64,000 nucleotides of DNA from Rattus norvegicus (GCF_036323735.1 NC_086036.1:24044064-24108063); one strand, 5' to 3'; counted from the stretch's first letter, positions 1 through 9,632 are shown. Numbers and translations are program-made. Notes: generated by a model not told the origin, from the letters alone.

Positions 1-257
1 TCCAGGAGGGTAGATGGAGGGAGACACTGATGACTTAGTTCCTACGTCAGCTCAGAGTGTATGTGTGTGTGGTAGAGGCAGAGAGACAGACAGACACAGA
101 GACAGATAAACAGTTGTGCTCTGGGGTAGGTCCATGAGTGCCTGAAGACTGACAGTACCTACAGGGTCCGGGAAAGAGGTGGTATGTCCACCTGTCTTGT
201 GTTCCCAAGATGGGCTTGCTCTCCCGGGGTGCTCTTTGAAGGCCCGCCTTGACTCAC

Positions 258-392
258 CGGTGGGCCTGCAGTGCATGTGGTCATCTGCCAGCTCATAGCC
301 CGGGGCGCAAGCGCAGCGCCGCCCTCTGGTCTCCTCCAGGCAGTAGTGGTAGCAGCCGCCATTTTTCACCCGACAGTCCTGGAAGCCCATCT
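258..392 (-). CDS. Proc: Proc exon 6: second EGF-like domain
   Basis: This 135-bp exon begins after acceptor CGCAG (393-394 on the complement) and ends before donor GTGAGT (257-252). It reads (E)MGFQDCRVKNGGC, then YHYCLEETRGRRCACAPGY, then ELADDHMHCRPT, with the six cysteines of an EGF module. The first codon is split after its first base and completed by the G at the end of exon 5. In protein C this module lies between EGF1 and the activation-peptide linker and helps position the protease for thrombomodulin-dependent activation. The 135-bp length equals what I recall for the human exon. The next exon is outside the window. Confidence 0.95.
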
Positions 393-485
393 CTGCGAGA
401 CAGGAGAGTACAGACAGCTCGTGGTGGCCCTACTGTTCCAGATCCCACCTCAGCCCACCTTGCCGCCTCGCCGAGGTCCCCTCAC

Positions 486-623
486 CCTGCTGACAGAACC
501 TGCCCTCCCAGCCCTTATCGCAGCTGCAGCTGAAGCCGCCCAGGCCGTCGATGCATGTGCCATGGCCGCAGCATGGGCTGTCGCATTGGTGGTCCAAGGG
601 CGGAGTTGAGCACTGGTCACCAT
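486..623 (-). CDS. Proc: Proc exon 5: first EGF-like domain
   Basis: This 138-bp exon lies between acceptor TTTCGCAG and donor GTGAGG. The protein begins (D)GDQCSTPPLDHQCDSPCC, continues GHGTCIDGLGGFSCSC and ends DKGWEGRFCQQ. It has eight cysteines rather than six, including the adjacent CC pair that marks protein C EGF1. The stretch C-I-D-G-L-G-G-F-S-C-S-C fits the consensus for beta-hydroxylation of Asp/Asn (CxDxxxxFxCxC), and the preceding D-G-D-Q supplies calcium ligands typical of cbEGF domains. Phase is 1 on both sides, joining exons 4 and 6 in frame. Confidence 0.96.
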
Positions 624-742
624 CTGCGAAAGACAGCGGGATGGGGCAGGAGAAGATGTGGATGGCTCCGTTTTCCTCTCCATCCTTCACTGACCCTGGA
701 GTGAGCATCAACGATCCATCCCGGTGTTTAGAACTCACTCAC

Positions 743-767
743 CGAAGTACTTGATCCAAAAGGCCAG
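743..767 (-). CDS. Proc: Proc exon 4: 25-bp aromatic-stack exon
   Basis: A 25-bp micro-exon between acceptor CTGACAG and donor GTGAGT encodes LAFWIKYF plus the first base of the next Asp codon. A very short exon here, linking the Gla domain to EGF1 through a hydrophobic helical stack, is a hallmark of vitamin K-dependent clotting factor genes. It starts in phase 0 after ...VEDT of the Gla exon and ends in phase 1. It is too short to be found by open-frame length alone. Confidence 0.95.
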
Positions 768-1167
768 CTGTCAGGGGAGAGAGAGGATAGTGTCAGGGCC
801 CAGTCCCTCTAAGTAGGGGAAGCCCGCAAGGCATCGCCTCCTCCTGAATATGAGTTGTCTAGGAGTGGAAAGGGCTTCCAGCCAAGCATCTGCCATGGTG
901 CTCCTTGCTGCCCACCCTGCAACATCCCTTTCCACGCAGCTAGATCTCTGCTCACAGGTCGTCTACTTGCCCAGTAGCATCCTCAGCGGAAAGTACCTAA
1001 ATTCCTTATAGACTGGTCTGCCTTCTTCAGCCCTGTCATTCCCCTCCTGGCTTTGGATCATCTAGGCTTGAGACATGGCTTGCTAGCTCAGAGTCTGTGT
1101 TTCTAACCAGACCTCAACAAACTGAGGCTAGAGTGCCTCGAAGGGCAAAAATTAAAGAGTTTTGATC
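768..1167. other. Proc intron 3, 5' part, no recognisable element
   Basis: Single-copy-looking intron sequence between the 25-bp exon and a B2 SINE. I see no exon, RNA gene or clear repeat here. Confidence 0.5.
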
Positions 1168-1364
1168 GGGGCTGGAGAGATGGCTCTGCAGTTAAGAGCA
1201 CTGGCTGCCGTTCTAGAGGTCCTGAGTTCAGTCCCGCACCCACATGGTGGCTCACAACCATCTATAAATATGATCTGATGCCCTCTTCTGGTGTGCAGGT
1301 GTACACGCAGATAGAAAACTCATACATAAAATAATCTTTTAAAAAATTATTTTTTTAAAAAAAA
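1168..1364 (+). mobile_element. B2 SINE in Proc intron
   Basis: It begins GGGGCTGGAGAGATGGCTC, the tRNA-like head of B2, contains CACATGGTGGCTCACAACCA and TGATGCCCTCTTCTGG, and ends in an A/T-rich tail. Target-site duplication TTTTGATC is present at 1160-1167 and 1365-1372. It is antisense to Proc. Confidence 0.92.
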
Positions 1365-1660
1365 TTTTGATCACTCTGTCCCTCAACATAAGGTGTAGGT
1401 CAGTGTGAAGGAAGAGCACAGGGAGGGAGAGACAGAGATGGGCAGTAGTGGCCACTGGAAGGCTGCCCAGACTCTCTTCCCGGGTTTAGTTCCTATAGTC
1501 CCCTGTGCCCTGACCGAGCCCTTAAACAAGATCAGTATCCACGCAATGAACCAACTCTTCTGACTCCAAAAAGGGCCTCAATGGCAGTAGTCTGGCCTTC
1601 TGCTCCTTTAGGTCCCATCCAGCCACAGCCCATCGTCTGCACCTAACCCTGTGACCTTAC

Positions 1661-1824
1661 TGTGTCTTCCACATTCTGGAAAATCTCCTGGGCCTCCTCG
1701 AAGTCACAGATCTCCTCCATACACTCCCGCTCCAGGCTGCCTGCCCGCACCTCCTCCAGGAAGCTGTTGGCTCGTCTGACCCGAAGCACCTGGTGGGCAC
1801 CCTCGCTGCTGGAGAACACTGGGT
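1661..1824 (-). CDS. Proc: Proc exon 3: propeptide and Gla domain
   Basis: This 164-bp exon lies between acceptor AACCAG and donor GTAAGG. It reads (D)PVFSSSEGAHQVLRVRR as propeptide, with the carboxylase recognition region and a dibasic furin-type site, then the mature start ANSFLEEVRAGSLERECMEE followed by ICDFEEAQEIFQNVEDT. Counting from mature Ala1, glutamates 6, 7, 14, 16, 19, 20, 25, 26 and 29 are the expected gamma-carboxylation sites, and Cys17-Cys22 form the small Gla loop. The modified residues bind calcium and anchor the protein to phosphatidylserine membranes. Another frame shows an open stretch here, but it is a shadow of this exon. Confidence 0.97.
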
Positions 1825-2591
1825 CTGGTTTGGGATGGGAGTCAATATGGTAGAAGGACGAAAGAGGGATCAGAAGGACCCCAGCTAGAGAGAGCCTGCG
1901 AAGACCTCACCCGCATCCCTCTGGTCTTATTCTAGTTCCCAGGAGGGATGCCATGCCCTGCTTTTATGTTCTGTTTCCAGGTTCCCTTGGGAAAACAGCA
2001 GTTTGGATCGTGTAGAAAATGAGCTCTGAAACATAGAGACAGACTTCCTTTCAGGGCATGCCTGGAATACTCAACAAGGTGCCTTGTGCAGGACGAAGTG
2101 CAAATGCCAGATCCTGCCGCTGCCGTTAAAACTGCAAAGTTGTATGTGCGTGAAAACAGCCTTGTGTAATGCTGTCTAATAATAAAGAAGTAGCAGTAAG
2201 AGAATAAGACTGGCAAATGGACAGTCCCCCAGCATAGCTGAGCGAGCCCTTCCTGCCTCACCTCTTTATTTTCCCACAGCCTACATCATACAGTTCCCAT
2301 CTCTTCCCCTTGAGCAGGGGGAGAACAGAAAGCTATCACTCGGTCTTCTTAGGTAGGAGAACAGCTAAGAGGGAGGGAGTGAATCAGAAGCACACGTGAG
2401 GGGCTTTAGCAGTGAGCGCAGAGGCAGAAGGCGGGCAGACTAGCAAAGAGCTTGCTAGGTAGATAGGGCAATGAAGCAGGACACAGTTCAAGAGGTAGCT
2501 GGGGCAGCTTTAGGGAGGTCATTTGGGCTTGTGCCTCGGAAGGCGCAGTGGAAGCTCTGAGGGTCTGGCAATGAGGCGGAGACAGTCTTAC

Positions 2592-2682
2592 CGGGATGGG
2601 CTGATACGCCAGAAATCCCCCAGGTGGACGCGAACAGCAGGAAGATTCTGAACTGCCACATCCTGGAGCTGCTGACACCTGT
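2592..2682 (-). CDS. Proc: Proc exon 2: start codon and signal peptide
   Basis: The start ATG is at 2661-2659. It opens MWQFRIFLLFASTWGISGVS-AHP plus one base, ending at donor GTAAGAC (2591 downward). The segment is a secretory signal peptide with a hydrophobic core (FRIFLLFASTW) followed by small residues. The 21 bases before the ATG are 5' UTR. I place the exon 5' end at 2682 after acceptor CTCCTCAG. A second AG four bases further in could be used instead, and this choice decides the frame relation of the upstream ATG in exon 1. The ATG context is CCAGGATGT. Confidence 0.93.
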
Positions 2683-2797
2683 CTGAGGAGAGCTTCTAAG
2701 CTCCAAGGATACGCACAGCTGAGCTGCTCCCCACCCCACCCTCCCACCTCCCACCCCCCGGCTCCCCCAAAAGTGGAATGAAGGCCATCCCTAAGCA

Positions 2798-3073
2798 GGG
2801 AGACATCTTAGTCAATAAAGCACTTTCCATGCCTGTTTGAAGACTTAAGTCTGATCCCCAGAACCCGTATAAAATTAAAACAAAAATCTAGGTGTCCATG
2901 GAAGCATGTTCTTGTAACCCCAGTGCTGGAGAGGCAAAGATAAGCGGTTCCTTGTGGACGGTTGGCAAGCCACCCCAGCCTGCTTGACCAGCTCCAGGTG
3001 ACTAGCTCCAGGCCACCAGGAGCCCCTGCTTCAAAAACACAAGCTCCTGAAGAAAATGTCTGAGGTTGATCTC

Positions 3074-3076
<3 letters not shown>
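2798..3076 (+). mobile_element. B4-type SINE in Proc intron 1
   Basis: A tRNA/ID-like head (TCTGATCCCCAGAACCC) is followed by a B1-like body (GTAACCCCAGTGCTGGAGAG) and a CA-rich tail. This is the composite ID-B1 design of the B4 family. It is diverged. Confidence 0.65.

Positions 3077-3124
<48 letters not shown>
3076..3124. repeat. (CA)n microsatellite, about 24 units
   Basis: A nearly pure CA run that has grown out of the tail of the preceding B4 SINE. It is probably polymorphic in length. Confidence 0.95.
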
Positions 3125-3126
<2 letters not shown>

Positions 3127-3338
3127 AAGAAAGAGCAAGCAAGAAGGGAAAGGGGAAAGGACTTGTTTGTGAGCTCATCGTCTGTGTAGAAGCTGTCTGG
3201 GAGTGGGGTACACTGTGCACAGACAGACAGACACACAGTCTTGTGGATTTTAGAGCTAGGCTTATTCTAGGTGCCCAAAAGCAGAAAAGTCACTGCCTGG
3301 GGCAAACTCCAGTTTCTACAGGGGATGGGGGAGGGGGG

Positions 3339-3353
3339 AGAGAGAGAGGGAGA

Positions 3354-3399
<46 letters not shown>
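3339..3399. repeat. (GA)n microsatellite
   Basis: A homopurine GA tract, pure over its right half, within Proc intron 1. Such mirror-symmetric purine runs can adopt triplex structure. Confidence 0.95.
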
Positions 3400-3401
<2 letters not shown>

Positions 3402-3619
3402 CAGTATTGAACAAGATGTTTACCTGCTCCGTGCTTCAGTTCTGTCATTATAAAATGGATAGACTGTTTCTTCCATAAAGAGTTCTTGGAAAATAAATAG
3501 TCACCATGGTGCTCTTTGCTGGGTGCACAGATCTGTGCACACGTGGAGACCAGGGGGGATTTGACTGACTGTCCTCATCCGTCCTTCCCCATGCATTGTC
3601 TGGATTTTTTTTTAAAAAA

Positions 3620-3745
3620 GATGGCCTTAGCTATTTTGGCTATCCTGGAACTTCAATGTAGACCAGGCTGGCCTTAAATTCACAGGGTCCCACCTGCCTC
3701 TGCCTCTTGAGTACTAGGTCTAAAGAGTGTGCCATCATGCCTGGC
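3620..3745 (-). mobile_element. B1 SINE (antisense on plus)
   Basis: Contains GTAGACCAGGCTGGCCTTAA and CACCTGCCTCTGCC, and ends in GCCATCATGCCTGGC, the reverse complement of a B1 5' end. Confidence 0.85.
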
Positions 3746-3755
3746 TTCTACCTTC

Positions 3756-3987
3756 TGTTTTGAGACAAGGCCTCTCACTGCCTGGAGCTCATCAGGTAGA
3801 CTGGCTGCCAGCAAGCCCAAGGGACTCTCCTTGTTTCTGCTCTCCAGCCGTAGGATGTAAGTGTGTACCACCACACATGGCTTCCAAATAAACAACAAAC
3901 AAGCAAACCACGTGTTCTAGGAGTCAAAGTCAGGTCCTTATACCTAGAAGGCAAGCACCTTCAACTGAACCATATTCCCAGAGCCTG
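3756..3987 (-). mobile_element. B4/RSINE-like SINE
   Basis: Contains TTTGAGACAAGGCCTCTCACT and a stop-rich B1-like core followed by an ID-like end (GGTCCTTATACCTAGAAGGC). It is a diverged composite SINE in reverse orientation. Confidence 0.55.
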
Positions 3988-4095
3988 CCCAACCCTTCTC
4001 CCAAGCTGTTAAATAAGTATAGAATACAGAGGGTTACAGTTTGGTAGGAGACAACATACTTAGCATTTAAGACTCTGGGTTCAATCCCAAACACC

Positions 4096-4097
4096 AG

Positions 4098-4150
<53 letters not shown>

Positions 4151-4226
4151 ACACACACACAAGCACATACATATACACACGTACATACACATGCACACAC
4201 ACATGCACACACACACACACACACCC
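4096..4226. repeat. (CA)n microsatellite, pure then interrupted
   Basis: Pure CA to about 4148, then CA broken by GTACATACA and TGCA units up to 4226. It lies in Proc intron 1, about 620 bp from exon 1. Confidence 0.95.
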
Positions 4227-4847
4227 CCAATCCTCATCAGTCGCTGTTCACTGCTATAAGAGGTATGCATTAATGTTCTCACCCCTATTCCATGGGAAGG
4301 GACCCAAAATCTGCTTGTCACAAGCCTACACCTAAAAGGAGGGCAGAGTCTGGCTTCAAGGCCAAGCCTCTGTGGCCCTAACTCTAGAACCTTAACTCCT
4401 GCCCCCAACCAATGGTCCAGCTGCAAGGCCTCTAGTGTCCCCCAGACCAGGTGGGCAGGCCTGCCTAGCCCAGTGACACAGCCCCTCCTGGCCTTACTCT
4501 CTGTCTTTGCTGGTTTCCAGAATTAATATTCCACCTTAAAGAACAGGTAGAGGAGAGTAGTGGGGTTCCAGCCTTCAAGATGGCTCTGAGCATGGGTCTA
4601 GATCATGGGGAACCGGTTGGCTGATGTCCACTTGATCCAGATAATCTCACGTGTCCAGAGGGCCGCCTGGATTATGGGGAACCATGCCTTGGTCTAGATA
4701 GAGTTCAGGCCCTTATTGTCCTTGGCCCCAAGCTTCAGTCAGCCTGGAGAACCTTAGCTCAAGGATTTCACCTTCCTCCCAGCTGGAATCTCCTCCCCAC
4801 CCCCTTCCTCCACAGCCCTTCACGGTCTTGCCTTGAGGGGGACTTAC

Positions 4848-4900
4848 AGGGGTGGGCCAAGGAGAAACTGCAATTTCGTCCAGGTACCGCCATGTCAGTC
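4848..4900 (-). other. Proc: Proc exon 1 (untranslated)
   Basis: The exon ends at a clear donor, CCCACCCCT|GTAAGTCCCC (GT at 4847-4846). The sequence matches my memory of human PROC exon 1, including ATGGCGG about 46 bases before the donor and a run resembling TTGCAGT..TCTCC. The 5' end is not fixed by sequence. I put it near 4,900, about 10 bases downstream of the HNF1 site, by analogy with the 53-bp human exon. It contains an ATG at 4893-4891 in a strong context (G at -3, G at +4) that is out of frame with the protein C start. Confidence 0.82.
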
Positions 4901-4907
4901 TGGGAGT

Positions 4908-4945
4908 CAGGTTAATCCATAACCCACAAATATTTGCTTAGCCCT
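4908..4945 (-). promoter_or_regulatory. Proc: Proc core promoter: HNF1 site and inverted FOXA sites
   Basis: On the minus strand, reading toward exon 1, there is AAGCAAATATTTGTGGG followed by GGTTATGGATTAACC. The second block (4910-4924) matches the palindromic HNF1 consensus GGTTAATNATTAACC at 13 of 15 positions. The first (about 4926-4940) contains TATTTGT on the minus strand and TATTTGC on the plus strand, both fitting TRTTTRY, so two FOXA/HNF3 sites overlap head to head. The arrangement matches the human PROC promoter, where point mutations in these sites are known to cause type I protein C deficiency. It explains liver-restricted expression. No TATA box is seen. Confidence 0.85.
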
Positions 4946-5960
4946 TGGTGCTGAGCCTCCCTTTCCCCAGACAAACAAACAAGAGGTTTTCTGATCCCAG
5001 CTCTGGAAGGCTCCATGTGCCCAATTCACCTCTGCCTTGGAAGAAGGTGTCTATCAAAAAGGAACGAGAAAGAGAAGGTTGAGCATGTTCAAACTTAATA
5101 GAAAATGTGGCCTCATTTTAGCCCGCAGTGACTAAGGGATAGGAACCTTAAAAGAAAACAAAAACCAAACAACAGCAACCAGAAACAGATATTATAGCTT
5201 GTTCATGGGCAGCACACTTGAAAATAACTACATGTATTACCAATCTAGGAGACCATTAGTGATTAGATGCTCTTACTGTCCCTCTAGTTTACAGGAGGGG
5301 GACTTTCAGAAGTCTTCCTTACTTGTCCAAATGGGCAGAGTTGCTGGGAGGCAGGCCTGTACTAGAACGAGGCCTAGCACAGCCAGCCACTTTGTGAGCT
5401 AGAGAGAGAAAGGAGTGACTTAGCCCTTGCCCTGTTCTGCAAGCTGCCAGGTTTCCCTAAGTGCCTTCCCTCCTTGAGACTACCTGAATCAGGGAAACTA
5501 TCTTTTCCTTGCCCTAACGCTCTTGGTGACCCTGCTGCTCCACTCTGAGTGGGGAGCTTGGCTCCAAGTGGTCTGTCATGGGCACAGAAGGGAAGTCTTT
5601 GACGTAGGGAGCCAATCAGATTTTCCATCTCGGCACTGAGGAATAAGATCTTAGTAAACTGACCAGGTGTGCGGCTGTATTCAGAAAACTGAAGCGGGAG
5701 GAGAGGTGACCCAGACAGCACCCCGCCCCGCCCCCAACACACACACTGGAGGTGAGGTGGGAGGATCCCAAGACAGGAAGTAGGAAAGTAGTGGGATGGG
5801 AGGCAGAGATGGAGCGTGAGGTACTTAGAAATAAACTTGTGGGAAGCGGAGAGCCAGTCGCTGTTTGTGAGGGCTGTGGTGGCTGCCTAGAGAAGGGCCA
5901 CTGAGTTCCTGGTCACTCAGGCATTAAAGGCCAAATGCCACACAAGCGTCTGCTTGTGCA
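4946..5960. other. Proc 5' flank, no repeat or gene recognised
   Basis: About 1 kb immediately upstream of the Proc promoter that is unusually free of SINEs for this window. Open frames here are short and unlike known proteins. It may carry further liver regulatory sites, but I can support only the proximal ones. Confidence 0.45.
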
Positions 5961-5971
5961 CCCTGGAGAAC

Positions 5972-6074
5972 TTTTTTTTTTTTTTTTTGGTTCTTTTTTT
6001 CAGAGCTGGGGACCGAACCCAGGGCCTTGCGCTTCCTAGGCAAGCGCTCTACCACTGAGCTAAATCCCCAACCC
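5972..6074 (-). mobile_element. ID SINE
   Basis: The reverse complement of the BC1-like ID unit (CTACCACTGAGCTAAATCCC marks its start) with an A-tail read as T on plus. The target-site duplication CCCTGGAGAAC plus T-run lies at 5961-5971 and 6075-6085. Confidence 0.95.
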
Positions 6075-6082
6075 CCCTGGAG

Positions 6083-6085
<3 letters not shown>

Positions 6086-6117
<32 letters not shown>

Positions 6118-6145
6118 TTTCTATGCAAGGGCTCTACCCTACTTT
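6086..6145 (-). repeat. T-run with older ID-like remnant
   Basis: About 31 T residues followed by TATGCAAGGGCTCTACCCT, which resembles a degraded ID 5' half. This is probably the tail and body of an older SINE whose T-run was the target for the ID insertion next door. Confidence 0.5.
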
Positions 6146-6930
6146 CCGGGAACTTGTGAAATACACGCTTGTCGCGGCTGTTCTTGCTCCAGGTGTGGCC
6201 CCCTACAGGTCGGCTGCCGCCTTTCTCCTACCCCACCAAACACCAGAGGATGTCCAGTGGACGCGCGGCTTCCCTCTGCTTCTACTACTTCCGACTTCGT
6301 CCTAAAGGTCAATTCTCTGGCAAGCCTGGCAGGATGTACATGCTCGCCCCAACCTGCGTGATGGACTCTGCCCGAGGACGCAACGTCCAAACCCAGAAGC
6401 CTGGGAATTGCAGTGCCGATGTGTTCATCGCCCGGGAGTGGGCCTGGCAGGCTGCCTGGAGGAGATCCTTCCACTTCCTCAGCAGAGCCCATGACTTTAG
6501 AGCTCCTGGGGACTCTGCACGGTGCTGGGCACCAGCAGCCAGCAGCACGTTAAGGCTTCAAGGCCTATAGCCTTTTTGCCGGTTTCTGGCAGGGAACGGT
6601 GCCCCAGCCTGCTGCGGCTATGCTCTACCAGGTTGAGGTCTTGGGTGGAGTCAGTCTCTGATCCCCCTAGATTCAGTCAGATCTACTGCAAATATCACAG
6701 CAGGACTTTGCCGGGGACAGGGGAGGGCAAGCCACCTGTGATTTCCAGAACAGAGCCTTGCACTCACCTTATGGTGAGAAATACATTAAGAGTAAAAGGG
6801 AAAGGAAAAATTTGAAAGGCGGGGAGAGATGCTGTGGTCCGAAACTTTTCAGCTCAGGATCAGCTCTCTACAATGTTAAGGTCAGTACGGCTCTTTACTG
6901 ACTGGACTGCTTAACTTCTCTTGATGCCAA
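6146..6930. other. Non-repetitive GC-richer stretch, no gene assigned
   Basis: About 780 bp with several CpGs and overlapping open frames of 79-133 codons on both strands. None of the predicted proteins resembles a family I know, and there is no start context, splice pattern or poly-A tail that would make a gene. The frames are most likely a result of base composition. Confidence 0.4.
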
Positions 6931-7444
6931 GTCATCTCAGAAGACAAAGATGACATACTTTCTCGTATATGAAGAATCGAATGTGTGTGTGAGGCTTGCG
7001 AGTCTCACACGTACATGTACGTGTACATCACATGAAACGAGAAGGGAGACTCTGAGGGATGCAGGGAGGAGGAGAGGGAGGGAGGGCTCTAAAGGGAAGG
7101 AGAAGGAGCAAGAGAGGGTAATGGTGAGAAGACAATTCTGCCTGTTTTCTCTCATGTATGCACATGATCGAGCGACAGATGGAAACTACGGAAGTAGAAA
7201 GGGGGACTATGAGTGAGGCAGACATGACCAAACTGTGACATACACGTATGAAAATTCTATGATGTGTGTTAACTAGAAATACTGAGAATTGCTTTTTATG
7301 AAAGACCGCTGTTAACTGAGTACCTGTGGAGGTCAAGGACAGGGTAAAGGAGAGCCGTCCTGTGCCCACCTTAGCTCCCCCACCTTCAAACAGTCAGTCC
7401 TCCTTCACCCATGTCTCAGGTGTGTGTGTATGGGGGGTTATGGT

Positions 7445-7560
7445 TCGATCTGTTTTCATAGGATCTCACTGTGTAGCCCAGGCTGGTCTCAACACTTGAC
7501 GATTCTCGGGTCACAACCTCCCAAGTGCTGGGATGGCAGGCATGCACCATCAGGACGGGC
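7445..7560 (-). mobile_element. B1-like SINE
   Basis: Contains ATCTCACTGTGTAGCCCAGG, CTCCCAAGTGCTGGGATGGC and CAGGCATGCACCATCAGGAC, as in a B1 read in reverse. Confidence 0.7.
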
Positions 7561-7807
7561 CGCAGTATGTTCCAAACACCTTGGACCACTCCCCACCGGC
7601 AGGTAGGCCCTAGCATCTTGCCTCTGCCGAGCAGGGTGGGCAGAGTGGGCTGTCTGTGCAAGGCCAGCTGGTCCACGGAGTCCCTCTTACCCCAAGTCCT
7701 TCGTCAGCCAGTGTCTGCTCACCTGAATGCGTTATCCCTGTTCTGCTGAGAAGGCAGGGCCCCGAGAGAAACAAGTCAGAGTCCAGTTACTAAGTGGTGG
7801 TGGTGGC

Positions 7808-8023
7808 TAGGGACGTGGTTTAATGGATAGCGTGCTTGTCCAGGCATGCAAAATACTCTGCCCTGGATTCTATGCCCTGGCCCACATAAATCGGGCCTGG
7901 TGGTGCACATCTGTAACCCCAGCACTCAGGTTGTAGAGGCAGGAGGATTAGAGGACCCTTGGCTAGTAAGTTTGGGGATAGCCTGAGCTATATGAGACCA
8001 CAACATGCTGTTAAAAAAAAAAA
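7808..8023 (+). mobile_element. B4 (ID-B1 composite) SINE
   Basis: An ID-like head (GGGACGTGGTTTAATGGATA) runs into a B1-like body (GGGCCTGGTGGTGCACATCT) and ends in an A12 tail. Confidence 0.75.
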
Positions 8024-8149
8024 AGTGGTGAAGGGAATGGTATGAGAACTTTTTAAAAAATTCATTGACGCTTATGAGCTTATGTGCAGTAAAATTGCCC
8101 CTTTAAAGCATTTATTTTACTCATTTCCTTTTGTTTTATACATGTTTTT

Positions 8150-8330
8150 AATTTATGTGTATGCATGTGTGTCCGTGTGAGCTATCGTGCAAGTAAGTAC
8201 AGGTACCCAAGGAGGAGGGGATGGCGTCAGACCTCTTGGCGATGGAGTCATAGGCAGTCTTACAGACTGAGCTCAGCTCCTCTGCAGAAGCATTCTTAAC
8301 TGATGAGCGTCTCTCGAGCCCCCAACATCA
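8150..8330 (-). mobile_element. B3-like SINE
   Basis: Reverse B3/B2-type pattern: a TG-rich tail, then ...GAGGGGATGGCGTCAGACC..., then TTAACTGATGAGCG at the 5' head. Diverged. Confidence 0.55.
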
Positions 8331-8418
8331 GTCTTTTCAATGTAATATCCAATCTGTTTTGACAAAGACAGTAGTTGAACAAAGTCTACAATCAGAATAT
8401 TGGGTATTTCTGGCATTC

Positions 8419-8419
<1 letters not shown>

Positions 8420-8460
<41 letters not shown>
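8420..8460. repeat. (TG)n microsatellite
   Basis: A pure TG run of about 20 units. Confidence 0.95.
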
Positions 8461-8462
<2 letters not shown>

Positions 8463-8528
8463 TGCCCTGCCCTTCCTTTGACCACCATTTCTACCCCTGT
8501 GGTATATAGCATAAGTGGACTTCTTTTT

Positions 8529-8710
8529 TTTTTTTTTAAAGATTTATTTATTATATGTAAGTACACTATAGCTGTCGTCAGACACACCAGAAGAGGGCGT
8601 CAGACCCCATTACAGATGGTTGTGGGCCACTATGTGGTTGCTGGGAATTGAACTCAGGACCTCTGGAAGAGCAGTCAGTGCTCTAACCACTGAGCCACCT
8701 CTCCAGCCCG
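8529..8710 (-). mobile_element. B2 SINE
   Basis: Reverse B2 with its T-rich tail, ACACCAGAAGAGGGCGTCAG, GGACCTCTGGAAGAGCAGTC and the head complement CCACCTCTCCAGCCC. The target-site duplication TAAGTGGACTTCTT is seen on both sides. Confidence 0.95.
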
Positions 8711-9104
8711 TAAGTGGACTTCTTAAGAAACGCCATTTTCTCCTGCCTCCGTTGCTTCTGCTGCTCCTTCTCCCTATTGCTGCATGTCATGAAGACAGTC
8801 CAGTCCACTCCCCGCTTACCAGTCCTTGGCGCCTGTTAAAGATGGATGCTTTAAGTACTGGTGCCTGAACACTAGTGCGGAGGGTTTTGGGTAGGCATCC
8901 ACTTTCATTTCTTTTAGGTGAATATCTAGGAAAGGGTTTGATGAATCATACAGTGATTTCATGTTTACATTCACACCGTATTTTAAGGGTCAAAATGCTT
9001 TCCAGATGGCTACACAAAAGTATGCATGCCCACCGAGATGCACAGCTGCTCTACATAGCTTTTATTTTCATTAGATGTTGTCATTTGTTTTTATTTTTAT
9101 TTTA

Positions 9105-9400
9105 TTATTTTTATTGGGTGCATGTCTGTAGAAGCCAGAGGACAGCCTTGCCAACAGAAGACAACATGGGTACAGTTCTTTTTTTTGGAGACAGGGTCTC
9201 TCACTGGTTTGGAACTTTGACTAGGCTGACTGGCTAGTGAACCCCGTGAATGTGCTTGTCTCCACGTCGACAGTTCGGGGATAATATGCGTATGCTACCC
9301 CACCCACCCAGTTTTATATCATGGGCTCCAGGGATTGAATTCAGGTCATTATGATTGCAAAGCAAGCCCTTTACTAATGGAGCCATCTCCCCAGCACCAA
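9105..9400 (-). mobile_element. B4/RSINE-like composite SINE
   Basis: Contains GGAGACAGGGTCTCTCACTG and, further on, AATGGAGCCATCTCCCCAGC, the reverse of an ID/B2-type head. A diverged composite element. Confidence 0.55.
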
Positions 9401-9435
9401 CATGCAATGAAATATTGTCTCAAAAAATCCTCCCA

Positions 9436-9632
9436 AACGGGGTTGGAGAGAAGGCTCATCAGTTAAGAGCACAGGACCCACAAGGTGGCTCACAGACATC
9501 TGTAACTCCAGTTATATGAGATCCAATGCCCCCTTGTGGTCCTCACAGGTACTGCACCTATGTGATGCATATACATGCATGCAATTAAACATCTATACAC
9601 TTAATATTACAATAAAACACTAATTTAACACC
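9436..9632 (+). mobile_element. Diverged B2 SINE
   Basis: Starts GGGGTTGGAGAGAAGGCTC and retains CAAGGTGGCTCACAGACATC and AATGCCCCCTTGTGG, but lacks the segment between head and middle. Confidence 0.65.

Larger units (their letters stand above)
1..4900 (-). other. Proc: Proc gene (protein C), 5' half, exons 1-6 with introns
   Basis: The span contains six exons of the vitamin K-dependent anticoagulant protein C, a liver-secreted serine protease zymogen that, once activated by thrombin-thrombomodulin, inactivates factors Va and VIIIa with protein S. Exons read right to left. Domain order is signal peptide, propeptide, Gla, aromatic stack, EGF1, EGF2, which is that of the factor VII/IX/X/protein C family. 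The doubled cysteine in EGF1 (eight cysteines in all) is typical of protein C. All junctions have AG/GT splice sites and phases that join without a break. The remaining exons (linker, activation peptide, catalytic domain) lie left of position 1, so the gene is cut by the window edge. Introns are filled with B2, B4, B1 and simple repeats. Identity is very secure. Confidence 0.96.
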
